Both the position numbers and the translations under genes were made by a program. A stretch of DNA of 64,000 nt from DASUAS01 sp963819475 (GTDB taxonomy: Bacteria > Actinomycetota > Acidimicrobiia > IMCC26256 > DASPTH01). Below, in pieces: positions 18,083 to 26,210 of the stretch; the stretch's first letter is position 1; every line of letters starts with the position of its first letter. Under the pieces are notes generated by a model that searched no databases, was not told the origin of the DNA, and saw nothing but the letters and a program-made list of their open reading frames with translations. The stretch covers positions 310,001-374,000 of the forward strand of contig CAWFWE010000003.1 of assembly GCA_963819475.1 (NCBI GenBank), in the 5' to 3' direction.

Positions 18083-18289
18083 ATGGCCGACCAGCCGACG
18101 CGACCGACTGCCGAGACCCGCGCTGCCGAGCGCGAGGACGCGCAGACGGCCGCGCGCGCAGATCGCAAACCCACCCCGGAGGAGGAGAGGCGCGCGGAGG
18201 AGCTGACGCTCGACCCCGAGGTCGCCGAGCACGCGAAGGAGATGGCCGAGCGGGGCGCCAACCAGAAGGGCGAGGGCAGGATCCCGTAG
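18083..18289 (+). CDS. Small charged hydrophilic protein, probable stress protein
   Basis: A 68-residue protein almost entirely of charged and small residues (MADQPTRPTAETRAAERED at the start, EEERRAEELTLDPEVAEHA in the middle). It has no hydrophobic core, so it is probably disordered or helical. CCGGAGG precedes the ATG by 7 nt. I do not recognise a named family. Its promoter matches the SigB/SigF form, and csbD is divergent from it, so it is probably a member of the same stress regulon. Confidence 0.7.
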   Translation: MADQPTRPTAETRAAEREDAQTAARADRKPTPEEERRAEELTLDPEVAEHAKEMAERGANQKGEGRIP

Positions 18290-18302
18290 CCCGGCGCGCG
18301 CG

Positions 18303-18644
18303 TCAGTCGGTGAGGAGCGCGGTCTCGAGTCCGGTGATCTCGAAGACCTTGCGCACCGACTGCTGCGCGCCGACGATTCGGATGCGACCGTCGCCTGCTT
18401 CACGCAGTCGCTTATAGGCACCGACGAGCACCCCGAGCCCGGACGAGTCGACGAAGGTCACGTCCGCGAACTGCAACGTGATGTCGATCGCGCCGCGCCC
18501 GATGAGGTTCGCAAGCTCGGTACGCAGCCGGGGCGACGTCGCCACGTCGATCTCGCCCCGAGCAGAGAGCACGGGGTGCGTCGCCGTGCCCTCGACATCG
18601 ATCTGGAGGGGCGTCACCACGGCGGGGGACAGGTCGTCGTTCAT
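18303..18644 (-). CDS. STAS-domain anti-anti-sigma factor (RsbV-like)
   Basis: A 113-residue single STAS domain. The phosphorylatable serine region is FVDSSGLGVLVGAYKRL (about residues 64-80), and SARGEIDVATSPRLR is the usual N-terminal pattern. In partner switching the dephosphorylated form sequesters the RsbW anti-sigma factor and frees the sigma factor. It is the third gene of the anti-sigma, sigma, STAS operon, 3 nt after the sigma stop. Confidence 0.9.
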   Translation of the reverse strand: MNDDLSPAVVTPLQIDVEGTATHPVLSARGEIDVATSPRLRTELANLIGRGAIDITLQFADVTFVDSSGLGVLVGAYKRLREAGDGRIRIVGAQQSVRKVFEITGLETALLTD

Positions 18645-18647
18645 GCG

Positions 18648-19397
18648 TCAGAGCTCCGCGACGAGGGATGCGTGCTGCCCCAAGGTCTCGAGACTACGCA
18701 CCAGGAGACGGGAGACGTGCATCTGGCTGATCCCGATCTCCTCGGCGATCTCCGACTGGGTCATGCCTTCGAAGAACCGGAGGTACACGATCCGCTGCTC
18801 CCGCTCGGGCAGCACGGCGAGCATCTCACTCACCGCGACCCGGTCGTCGACCGCGGTGAGCTCTGCGTCGATCTCGCCGAGGCGCTGCGCGGGGTTGGGT
18901 GACGACTCGTCGTCGGACCGACCGGCGTCGATCGAGGCCAGGCGGTAGAGGCTCCCGGCCTCCATGCTCTCGAGGACGTCCTCCTCGAGCACCCCGGCGC
19001 GCTGCGCGATCTCCGCCGGGGTCGGCGGCCGGCCGAGCTCCTGGCTGAGCTCGTTCACCGTGCGGTCGAGCTCGAGGTGCAGCTCCTGGACGCGGCGGGG
19101 GACCCGCACCGCCCAGCCGCGGTCGCGGAAGTACCGCTTGAGCTCGCCGGTGATGGTGGGCGTCGCGAAGGACGAGAACTGCAGCCCGCGGTCGGGCTCG
19201 AAGCGTTCCACCGCCTTGAGCAGTCCGACCAACGCCACCTGGCGCAGGTCGTCGGCGGCCTCGCCGCGGTGCGCGAAGCGCCGGGCGAGGAACTCGGCCA
19301 GACGCATGTGCTCCTCGACCAACTCGTTGCGCAGCTGGCGGTCACCGGTACGGCGGTACTCGGAGAATTTCTCGTAGGTGTCGGCGGTGTCGGTCAT
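18648..19397 (-). CDS. SigB/SigF/SigG-family RNA polymerase sigma factor
   Basis: A 249-residue group 3 sigma factor. Region 2 includes EEHMRLAEFLARRF, DLRQVALVGLLKAVERFEP and FSSFATPTITGELKRYFRD. Region 3 includes RVPRRVQEL and PPTPAEIAQRAGV. Region 4 has LPEREQRIVYLRFFEGMTQ and a DNA-recognition helix SEIAEEIGISQMHVSRLL. It overlaps the RsbW-like gene by 4 nt (ATGA). A matching SigB/SigF-type promoter upstream of the operon suggests autoregulation. Confidence 0.94.
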   Translation of the reverse strand: MTDTADTYEKFSEYRRTGDRQLRNELVEEHMRLAEFLARRFAHRGEAADDLRQVALVGLLKAVERFEPDRGLQFSSFATPTITGELKRYFRDRGWAVRVPRRVQELHLELDRTVNELSQELGRPPTPAEIAQRAGVLEEDVLESMEAGSLYRLASIDAGRSDDESSPNPAQRLGEIDAELTAVDDRVAVSEMLAVLPEREQRIVYLRFFEGMTQSEIAEEIGISQMHVSRLLVRSLETLGQHASLVAEL

Positions 19398-19807
19398 TCG
19401 TCCACCGCCGGGGCCCGGCTCTCCTTCAGCACCGAGAAGCCGATCTCGGTGTCGTGTTCGTACGTCTCGTGGAAGTCGGCCACGGAGTCGATGATCGTGC
19501 GCGAGAGCTCACCGAGTGGGGCGAGCGGGCCACCGTGGCGGCGGGTCGCGTGACCACGCGCGAGCACCGAGCGTCCGACCACGCCGAACGCGAGCGAGAT
19601 CTCCTGATCGGTCGACGACATGAGCAGATGGCACAACTCGTCGACCGCGATGCGGAAGTCCTCGACCTCGTCGTAGTCGAGGCCGGCGCGGCTGGCGGCG
19701 TCGGCCGCGACGAGGCGTACCGTGCGCAGGAACTCGGAGAAAGGCGGGACGGTGAGCCACACGTCCTCGCCCACGATCCTGACCTGGTCCGTGATCCCCG
19801 CGTTCAT
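19394..19807 (-). CDS. RsbW-like anti-sigma factor with degenerate ATP site
   Basis: About 137 residues, placed where RsbW/UsfX normally sits directly before its sigma factor. The start at 19807 is favoured over 19819 because GGAG lies 7-10 nt upstream. The N-terminal half (FLRTVRLVAADAASRAGLDY, DFRIAVDELCHLL) follows the GHKL anti-sigma pattern. However, the N-box asparagine found in RsbW (as in xxExxxNA) is replaced, and no G1 or G2 glycine box is seen. It may bind sigma without being an active kinase. Confidence 0.83.
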   Translation of the reverse strand: MNAGITDQVRIVGEDVWLTVPPFSEFLRTVRLVAADAASRAGLDYDEVEDFRIAVDELCHLLMSSTDQEISLAFGVVGRSVLARGHATRRHGGPLAPLGELSRTIIDSVADFHETYEHDTEIGFSVLKESRAPAVDE

Positions 19808-19859
19808 GCCGTGCTCCATCCCGTCGTGCCCGTCGTGCTCAACAGCGCACGGGGCGAGC

Positions 19860-19885
19860 GTGCCCGGAAGCGGAGGACTCGAAAC
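19860..19885 (-). promoter_or_regulatory. Candidate SigB/SigF-type promoter of the sigma operon
   Basis: On the minus strand GTTTC, a 15-nt spacer and GGGCAC lie about 40-50 nt upstream of the first anti-sigma start. The spacing is identical to the csbD and small-stress-gene promoters. This supports autoregulation by the encoded sigma factor. Confidence 0.55.
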
Positions 19886-19930
19886 GTGCTCCGGAGCGTA
19901 CGCCCAAGCGCTGCCTATGCTCGGCGCCAC

Positions 19931-20302
19931 ATGCAGACCAGTCCCGTGACCGTCACCTTCCCTGCGTCGCCCGAGTTCCTCCGCCTGGCCCGGATCGCCA
20001 CCGCCGACGCCGCCAGCCGGGCCGGCCTCGACTACGAGGAGATCGACGACGTGCGCATCGCCGTCAGCGAGCTCTGCAGCGTCGTGTCGCTCGACGAGGA
20101 GGCGACCATCACGCTGTCGTTCGCGGTCGCCCCCGGCGTCCTCGAGGTCTCGGGCGTCTCGGCCACCGGCACCGCGACGGTGGCGCCCAACGAGCTGTCA
20201 CAGGCGATCATCGCCGCCGTCGTCGACGAGCACACGCTCGGCACCGAGGCCGGCCACACCCGCTTCCACGTCACCAAGCGGGCCAGGAGAACGGAGTCCT
20301 GA
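19931..20302 (+). CDS. Second RsbW-like protein with degenerate ATP site
   Basis: A 123-residue paralogue of the anti-sigma protein encoded divergently 124 nt away. Both share the pattern FLRxxRxxxADAASRAGLDY followed by (D/E)DxRIAV(D/S)ELC. As in its twin, the N-box asparagine and glycine boxes are missing. TATGCT lies 11-16 nt before the ATG, so the transcript may be leaderless. A perfect 14-bp hairpin follows 3 nt after the stop. It could be a second anti-sigma factor or a decoy that binds STAS proteins. Confidence 0.78.
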   Translation: MQTSPVTVTFPASPEFLRLARIATADAASRAGLDYEEIDDVRIAVSELCSVVSLDEEATITLSFAVAPGVLEVSGVSATGTATVAPNELSQAIIAAVVDEHTLGTEAGHTRFHVTKRARRTES

Positions 20303-20305
20303 CGC

Positions 20306-20344
20306 GACGACGCAGGCTCAGCGGGGACTGGAGCCTGCGTCGTC
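20306..20344 (+). terminator. Perfect 14-bp hairpin, probable terminator
   Basis: GACGACGCAGGCTC at 20306-20319 is exactly complementary to GAGCCTGCGTCGTC at 20331-20344, with an 11-nt loop. It begins 4 nt after a stop codon. There is no U-tract, as is common for actinobacterial hairpin terminators. Confidence 0.75.
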
Positions 20345-20441
20345 CGGGCCGGGAGGGGCCGGCACTGTTGAAAGTGCCCCCCGGGGCTCGGGCGCAAACC
20401 CGTCCTGGAAAAAAAATCCGACCCATCGCTACGATCGGCCG

Positions 20442-21950
20442 ATGCTGCTCAGGCGGCGGCTGCTGCTGCTCTTCGTCGCCATCGTGGCAGGGGTGGTGGT
20501 CCTCGGCGCGGTGGCGACGGTCGTGATCCGTCAGCGGGACGACTCCCAGGCGCGTGAGCGGGAGCTGTCGGTCGCCCTGGAACGGGTCGCGCGCCTCCAA
20601 ACGGCCTATTCCGACCAGGAGACGGGCGAACGCGGGTATGCGCTCACGGGATTGGAGGCGTTCCTCCAGCCCTACGCCGACGGCAGCACCCGCGCGGCGG
20701 CGCTGACGCGGCAGCTCCGGGCTTCGCTCGATACCGAGGTTCTGCAGGGGCGGCTCCAGCAGGTCCAGCGGGCTGGTACCGCATGGCGCCGAGACGGGGC
20801 CGAGGCGGTGATCGCCCTCCGCCGCGGCGGCAGCACCCAGGAGGCCGCCGACGCGGTTGCGAACGGCAGCGCGAAGACGCAGTTCGACCGGCTGCGGGCC
20901 CGGCTCGGCGCGCTCGCCACCAACCTGCAGAGCGAGGCCGATGCCGCGGCCCGCCATCTCGACACCGTTCGCACCCGCCTGACCGCGCTGTTCTTCACCA
21001 TCACCGCCCTCGCCATCGTCGGCGCGATCCTCGCCGCGTTCCTCATCCGCCGGTGGGTCACGGTACCCATCGACGCGCTGTCGGAGGAGGTGCGCCGGGT
21101 CCGCAGCGGTGCGCTCGACTCGCAGATCCGCATCACCGGCCCGCCGGAGCTGGCCGCGCTCGCCGGTGACGTCGACTCCATGCGGGGTCGGATCCGCCAG
21201 CAGCTGCTCGAGTCGGAGCGTTCCCGCCAGGCGGTGGAGCAGAGCGCGGCGGTCGTCCTGACCCTCCGGTCGGAGCTGGAGCCCGAGGTGGGGAAGGTGC
21301 CGGACGGCTGGACCGTCGCCGGCACGCTCCGCGCCGCCGAGGGCGTGGTCGCCGGTGACTGCTACGACCTGTTCGTCACCCGCCAAGGCGACATCGCGCT
21401 GATCGTCGTCGACATCGCCGGGCACGGGGCGACGGAGGGAGTCCTCGCGCTCCGGTGCAAGGAGGTGCTTCGCACCTCGCTCATGTCCGGCGCCGAGCCG
21501 GGCGGCGCCCTCGATGCCACCGCCGAGCTGCTCGGCGACATGGGCGACGAGGTGTTCCTCACCGCGTTCGTCGCGGTGATCGACACCGCCGACGGCCGTG
21601 CCCGGTATGCGAACGCCGGCCATCCGCCGGCGATCGTGGTGAGCTCCGACGGCACCAAGGAGCTCGGGCCCACCGGTCCGCTCGTCGGCCTGCTGAAGCC
21701 GGGGTGGTCGACGGCCGAGACCCTCATCGAGCCGGGGGACAACCTCTGTGTCTATACCGACGGACTCACCGAGACCCGCAACGGCGACAACGAGTTCTTC
21801 GGCCCCGACCGTCTCGTCGAGCTGCTGCAGGGTTCGCGTTGCGACCAGGCGCCCGCGGTCGTGAAGCGATGCATCGACGAGGTGGAGCTGTTCTCGCCCG
21901 ATGGACTCCGAGATGACGCGACGATCGTCGTATTGTGTCGAACCGGATAG
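20442..21950 (+). CDS. Membrane PP2C (SpoIIE/RsbU-type) phosphatase with CHASE3 and HAMP
   Basis: A 502-residue sensor phosphatase. An N-terminal membrane helix (about 5-28) is followed by a CHASE3-like extracellular helical domain containing SDQETGERGYALTGLEAFL. A second membrane helix (about 180-205), HAMP (about 205-260) and a SpoIIE phosphatase domain come next. Catalytic Asp residues lie in VAGDCYDLF, VVDIAGHGATEG, YANAGHPPA, YTDGLTETR and DDATIVVL. It should dephosphorylate STAS anti-anti-sigma factors in response to an outside signal. An A8 tract and TACGAT lie just upstream of the ATG. Confidence 0.92.
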   Translation: MLLRRRLLLLFVAIVAGVVVLGAVATVVIRQRDDSQARERELSVALERVARLQTAYSDQETGERGYALTGLEAFLQPYADGSTRAAALTRQLRASLDTEVLQGRLQQVQRAGTAWRRDGAEAVIALRRGGSTQEAADAVANGSAKTQFDRLRARLGALATNLQSEADAAARHLDTVRTRLTALFFTITALAIVGAILAAFLIRRWVTVPIDALSEEVRRVRSGALDSQIRITGPPELAALAGDVDSMRGRIRQQLLESERSRQAVEQSAAVVLTLRSELEPEVGKVPDGWTVAGTLRAAEGVVAGDCYDLFVTRQGDIALIVVDIAGHGATEGVLALRCKEVLRTSLMSGAEPGGALDATAELLGDMGDEVFLTAFVAVIDTADGRARYANAGHPPAIVVSSDGTKELGPTGPLVGLLKPGWSTAETLIEPGDNLCVYTDGLTETRNGDNEFFGPDRLVELLQGSRCDQAPAVVKRCIDEVELFSPDGLRDDATIVVLCRTG

Positions 21951-21990
21951 GGCAGAACCCGACGGAAAGCCGACCGAGAAGGTGCAAGGC

Positions 21991-22302
21991 GTGGCCGAAC
22001 TGGAACTCGAATCGCGGTCGTCCAGGGACGCGACGATCGTGGTCGTGCGCGGAGAGATCGACATGGCGACGGCGCCCCAGGTGCGCGATGTGCTCAATGA
22101 GCTCGTCGACGCCGGTGCGTCGCGCATCGTCCTCGACTGCCGCGGCCTCGACTTCCTCGACTCGTCGGGGATCGGTGTGCTCATCGCGGTGCGCAAGCGG
22201 CTCGGTGACGACGGTGCCCTGACGCTCGAGGCTCCGCAGGCGCACGTGCGCAAGGTGCTCGAGCTCACGGGCGTGATCGACCACGTCGAGATCACGCCCT
22301 AG
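21991..22302 (+). CDS. STAS-domain anti-anti-sigma factor
   Basis: A 103-residue STAS domain with GEIDMATAPQVRDVL and the phospho-serine motif FLDSSGIGVLIAVRKRL. I placed the start at GTG 21991, which gives the usual single-domain length; the reading frame is open further upstream into the phosphatase gene. It follows the SpoIIE phosphatase by 40 nt and is the obvious substrate. Its last codons overlap the convergent gene by 4 nt. Confidence 0.87.
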   Translation: MAELELESRSSRDATIVVVRGEIDMATAPQVRDVLNELVDAGASRIVLDCRGLDFLDSSGIGVLIAVRKRLGDDGALTLEAPQAHVRKVLELTGVIDHVEITP

Positions 22303-22775
22303 TCGAAGTCGTCCCAGGGAATCGGCTCGCCGCCCGCGGTCTGTCGCTCGATCTCGCCGAAGAACCAGCGCCGCATCCGGCGCTGCTCCGGCGGACTGGC
22401 CAGCGTCAGCAGCTCACCGCGCTCGCACCACGCGTCGGTCTCCTCCATCGTCGTGATCAGCAGACGCGCCGCGCTCCCGGCCTCCGCGGGCACTGGGAGC
22501 TCGAAGTCGACCGTGGACTCACCGCGCTCGATCGCTTCGAGCGCGAAGCGTCGGTTGCCCGCGAACCCGAGCTGGTCGTAGTTCGCTCGCAGGCGCGAGA
22601 TGACGTCGAGCAGGCGCGCCGGGGGACTGTCGACCTCCTCGTCGGAGAACTCGATGAGCTGGAACTCTCTCGTGATCTCCTCGAGGTGCACCCGCGCCTG
22701 CTGCAGCAGCTCCGCCGGCGCGCGACGGAACCGCACGACGACGACGGGCTGTCCGTTCAGATCGCGATCTCGCAC
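22299..22775 (-). CDS. Uncharacterised protein coupled to an RsbW-like kinase
   Basis: About 158 residues, start GTG 22775, overlapping the upstream ATP-binding protein gene by 19 nt. It is acidic and has a helical N-terminal half (APAELLQQARVHLEEITREF) and a tryptophan-rich C-terminus (RRMRRWFFGEIERQ, PIPWDDFD). I do not recognise the family. The overlap shows co-translation with an intact HATPase anti-sigma protein, so it probably belongs to a partner-switching or signalling module. Confidence 0.7.
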   Translation of the reverse strand: MRDRDLNGQPVVVVRFRRAPAELLQQARVHLEEITREFQLIEFSDEEVDSPPARLLDVISRLRANYDQLGFAGNRRFALEAIERGESTVDFELPVPAEAGSAARLLITTMEETDAWCERGELLTLASPPEQRRMRRWFFGEIERQTAGGEPIPWDDFD

Positions 22776-23119
22776 CACACGACCTTTCCGGTCAGCGTCG
22801 TGTCGACGCCCCATGACGACGCCAACTGCTCCACGAGCGCGAGGCCGCGTCCGGTGACCGCGTCGGTCCCGTAGTGGTGCACCTCCGGCTGTTGGTGCGA
22901 TGAGTCCTCGACACAGACGCGGACTCGATCAGGGTGCGCCTCGATCACGAGGCGCAACGGGGTGCGGGCGTGGAGGATCGCGTTGGTCACCAGCTCGGTC
23001 ACGAGCAACGAGACCGTCTCCAGCACGTCGGGCGTGCAGAGCACCGTGAGCCGATCGCGCGCGAGACGTCGGGCCCGGGTCGCGCTCGCGGGTTCCGGTG
23101 GTAGATCGACGGACAACAC
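22757..23119 (-). CDS. RsbW-like ATP-binding protein with intact N box
   Basis: A 120-residue GHKL ATPase domain. Unlike the two degenerate paralogues nearby, it keeps the N box LVTELVTNAILHA and the G2-like motif TGRGLALVEQLASSWG. It should therefore bind ATP and may phosphorylate STAS proteins such as those encoded close by. The start is GTG 23119. It is the first gene of a two-gene unit with the uncharacterised protein. Confidence 0.85.
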   Translation of the reverse strand: MLSVDLPPEPASATRARRLARDRLTVLCTPDVLETVSLLVTELVTNAILHARTPLRLVIEAHPDRVRVCVEDSSHQQPEVHHYGTDAVTGRGLALVEQLASSWGVDTTLTGKVVWCEIAI

Positions 23120-23149
23120 CCGGGCGAGATCCTACTGACGCCTCCTCGG

Positions 23150-23392
23150 TCGCTGCACCGCCGCCCTGCCCGGAGAGCGGCGCCGGCCGTCGGTCGCCTT
23201 CGGCCTCGTGCTCGATCTCGGCGAGGAGTCCTCGGTGAAGAGGTACGTGCGCGTGTGCCGTCGCGCGCGCTGGTGGTACCAGTCGACGGCTTCGAGCCCT
23301 TCCGGGATCGACACGATGGCGCGATGGATGTCGACGGCCTCACGCCCCAATCGGTCCTCGGGCTCGTGGAGCCCCTGACGTGCGCTGGCCAC
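23150..23392 (-). pseudogene. Encapsulated ferritin-like (EncFtn) gene fossil
   Basis: From a GTG at 23392 the minus strand reads LHEPEDRLGREAVDIHRAIV and LEAVDWYHQRA. These match the N-terminal helix of encapsulated ferritins (pattern HEP-x-L-x-x-x-HRAIVS-x-EELEAVDWY-x-QR). The sequence then jumps to RTYLFTE, which belongs near the C-terminus. About 40 middle residues are missing, including the expected EExxH iron ligands. A one-base frameshift follows, after which another frame gives LLAEIEHEAEGD, a normal tail for the family. No encapsulin shell gene is in the window. It is not expected to be functional. Confidence 0.7.
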
Positions 23393-23587
23393 GGCGTGCG
23401 TTGTGTTCCGCCCGCACCGCGCGCAACGGCGCACACCTGGACGGCGAGATTTGGAGAACGCCGCCTGTCGGTGGGCTCTGCCCATGTAGCAGACTCTGGG
23501 AGATGTCGCGATGAGCCCCCGAGACTGGTGCGCGACTGCCGTCGCGACACCCATCCACGGCCGCAGCGGCGCCGAATCACTGGCGAC

Positions 23588-25624
23588 GTGAAGGCTTCAA
23601 CGCGCCCCCGGAGCACGCACTGGCCCGCGCTCGACGGATGGCGTGGCTTCACCATCTGGTTCGCGATCTCGGTGCACGCCGGCTACTTCACCGCCGGCGG
23701 CGTGCTCTCGCTCGACACCTTCTTCGTGCTGTCCGGGTTCCTCATCACCGGGCTGTTGCTCCGCGAATGGCGCGACCGCGAGCACATCGAGCTGTTGGCG
23801 TTCTGGGCCCGTCGCGCCCGACGACTGCTGCCCGCACTGTTCGTCGTCCTTGCCGCGGTGATCGCGTACGCGGCGTTCGTCGCGTCACCCCTGGGGCTCG
23901 ACGGCCTGCGGGGCGATGTGCTCGCGACCCTCGGCTACAGCGCGAACTGGCGGTTCCTGCTCTCGGGCCAGTCCTACTTCACCGCCTTCACCACTCCGTC
24001 GCCCGTGTTGCACATGTGGTCGCTGGCGGTCGAGGAGCAGTTCTACCTCGTGTGGCCGCTCGTGGTGCTGGGCGTGCTGTGGCTCGCCCGCCGGCGCCTG
24101 TCGGCGACCGCCGCCATCGTGACCGTGGGCGTCGTGGCCGCGATCGGCGCGGTGGCTTCTGCGATCTGGATGGCGGTGCTGTACGTACCGGGTGGGGACC
24201 CGTCACGCGTCTACTACGGCACCGACACCCGCGCCCAGGCGATGTTGATCGGCGCGGCGCTCTCGGTCGTCGTGCTGCTGCACGGGCCGGTGCGGACGGG
24301 CGTGGCGCGCACCGCGCTCTCGATCGCGTCGGCCCTCGGGCTGGTGGTCGTCGTCGCGCCCTGGTTCGCCGGCGACGCCCGGGAGGTCCACGACTTCTTC
24401 TACGGGCGGCTCGGGCTGCTCGCGTACTCGGTCGCGACGGCGATCGTGCTCTGGCGGTTGACGCAGCCGGCGTCAGGGCTCTTCGGCCGCGTGCTGGAGT
24501 CGACCCCGCTGCGGTGGGTCGGCGGCATCTCGTACGAGATGTACCTCTGGCACTGGCCGACGTACCTGGTGCTCACCTCGGCGCGCACGCACCTCGAGGG
24601 GCTCTCCCTGCTCGCGGTGCGGCTGACTGCCGTGGTGGCGCTGTCGTGGGCGACGCACGTGCTCGTCGACGAACCGATCCGGCGCGGTGCGCGGCTCCGT
24701 TCTCCGCGCCTGGCGCGCTCGGCGGTGGTCATGGTCGTGATCGCGGTGTCGGTGGGGACGTTCGCGGCGACGGTGGGTGCGGAGCCGGCGCTCTCCGGTG
24801 ACGTCGGTCAGCTCGTCGATCGCGGCGGACCGCCCACGGTCCCGTTGCGGCACGATGCTCCGCCGACGTCGGCGGGCGCTCCCATGGCGACCGCACCGCC
24901 GCAACCCATGAAGCTGCTCGTGGTCGGCGATTCGCAGGCGGCGACGCTGGCGCAGGGGCTGAACGCCGACGGCGGGCATCACGGCCTGTCGATGCAGCCG
25001 GGCGTGCTCGTGTGGAACCGAGCCATCCTCGGGTGCCCGATCATCAGCCGCCCCACCATGGTCATCAGCGGCGAGGCTCAGCACAACAAGTGCGGTGGTG
25101 ACGGGTTCTGGCAGCGGCAGTGGCCGGAGGACGTCGCCGCGTTCCGTCCCGACGCGGTCCTCGTCGTGGCCGGCGCGTGGGACGTCTACGACGTCGAGGA
25201 CGGTGCGGGCGGCGTCATCGGGCCCGGTGACCCGACGTGGACCACGGGGTACGCGAGCGACGTCGGTCAGCTGTTCGACGCGTTGCATTCGACCGGTGCG
25301 CCGGTCGTCGCCATCGAGCCGCCGTGCTTCGGACACAACGAGGTACCGGGCACCGATCCCGACACGCCCGAGCGGCTCGACCCCGCACGCGCCGCCGCGG
25401 TGCACCACGTCTGGGTGGAGCAGGCCGCGAGCCATGGCGCGACCATGGCCGACCTCGACCACCTGCTCTGTCCGAACGGGGCGTCGGATCCGTCGATCCG
25501 TCCTGACGGGGCGCATTTCTTCACCGCCGGCGCCGACCGTACCGCGCCCCTCGTCGTCGACGCGGTACGCAGGGCGATCACCGCGCAGCGGGGCTGGTCA
25601 GTCCTCGGAGCGGACGCCTCGTAG
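23588..25624 (+). CDS. OafA-type membrane acyltransferase with SGNH domain
   Basis: A 678-residue two-domain protein. The N-terminal acyltransferase 3 domain has about ten membrane helices, the motif HWPALDGWRGF at the start, FFVLSGFLITGLLLREW and the RRARRLLPALFVV arginine cluster. The C-terminal extracytoplasmic SGNH domain starts around residue 440 with LLVVGDSQAATLAQGL and ends with RPDGAHFFTAGADR. Such fusions O-acetylate cell-envelope polysaccharides. It starts at GTG 23588. The 3' end overlaps the convergent TetR gene by 27 nt. Confidence 0.88.
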   Translation: MKASTRPRSTHWPALDGWRGFTIWFAISVHAGYFTAGGVLSLDTFFVLSGFLITGLLLREWRDREHIELLAFWARRARRLLPALFVVLAAVIAYAAFVASPLGLDGLRGDVLATLGYSANWRFLLSGQSYFTAFTTPSPVLHMWSLAVEEQFYLVWPLVVLGVLWLARRRLSATAAIVTVGVVAAIGAVASAIWMAVLYVPGGDPSRVYYGTDTRAQAMLIGAALSVVVLLHGPVRTGVARTALSIASALGLVVVVAPWFAGDAREVHDFFYGRLGLLAYSVATAIVLWRLTQPASGLFGRVLESTPLRWVGGISYEMYLWHWPTYLVLTSARTHLEGLSLLAVRLTAVVALSWATHVLVDEPIRRGARLRSPRLARSAVVMVVIAVSVGTFAATVGAEPALSGDVGQLVDRGGPPTVPLRHDAPPTSAGAPMATAPPQPMKLLVVGDSQAATLAQGLNADGGHHGLSMQPGVLVWNRAILGCPIISRPTMVISGEAQHNKCGGDGFWQRQWPEDVAAFRPDAVLVVAGAWDVYDVEDGAGGVIGPGDPTWTTGYASDVGQLFDALHSTGAPVVAIEPPCFGHNEVPGTDPDTPERLDPARAAAVHHVWVEQAASHGATMADLDHLLCPNGASDPSIRPDGAHFFTAGADRTAPLVVDAVRRAITAQRGWSVLGADAS

Positions 25625-26210
25625 GCCGAACCACGCCAGCTCGGCGATCCAGTCGGCGAGGTGATCGGGGTCGTGCGGCCCGTCCGGATCGGTCAACGCG
25701 TGGCGGCTGATCCCCTCGGCCATCCCGACGATGGCGTGCGCCAGCACCTGCCTGTGCTCGTCGGACCCGTGGATCTCGATGAGGGTGCTGACGGCCGCGG
25801 CGGTGTCAGTCAGCACGCGGTCGACCACGTCGGCGAACTCGGGGTCGTTGCGGGCGGAGGCACCGAACAGCAGCCGGAACGCAGCGCGGTCGTTCTCCAC
25901 GAAGTGGAAGTAGGCCGAGAAGCCCTGCTCGACGCGGGCGCGTCCGGTCTCGACGCTCGCCGTCGCCTCCGTGAGGACCTCGAGCAGGCGGCCACCCACG
26001 TCCTCGAGCACGGCCACGAACAGCGCCCGCTTTGACGGGAAGTGCTGGTAGAAGACCGGCTTCGTGACGCCGGCGGCAACCGCCAGGTCGTCCATCGCGG
26101 TCGCGTCAGAACCCGCGCTCCGCGAACTCGACGCAGGCGACGTCGAGCAGCTGCCGGCGCCGTTCGTCGGGCGCGAGCCGAGGCGCCGACGCGCGGCGGG
26201 CGGCCGTCAC
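25598..26210 (-). CDS. TetR-family regulator, frameshifted in the HTH domain
   Basis: The GTG start at 26210 overlaps the aldo/keto reductase stop (GTGA). The N-terminal part reads RRRQLLDVACVEFAERGF and then hits TGA. After removal of one T in the stretch GGGTTCTGACG near 26118, the frame continues DATAMDDLAVAAGVTKPVFY, an exact TetR helix-turn-helix. The C-terminal part is intact (YFHFVENDRAAFRLLF). Without the repair the protein would start at an internal ATG and lack its first helix. It probably regulates the reductase upstream. Confidence 0.8.

Noticed and set aside
20271..22295. A 674-residue minus-strand ORF opposite the SpoIIE phosphatase
   Set aside because: It is an antisense shadow typical of high-GC DNA. 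The plus strand has full CHASE3, HAMP and PP2C motifs.
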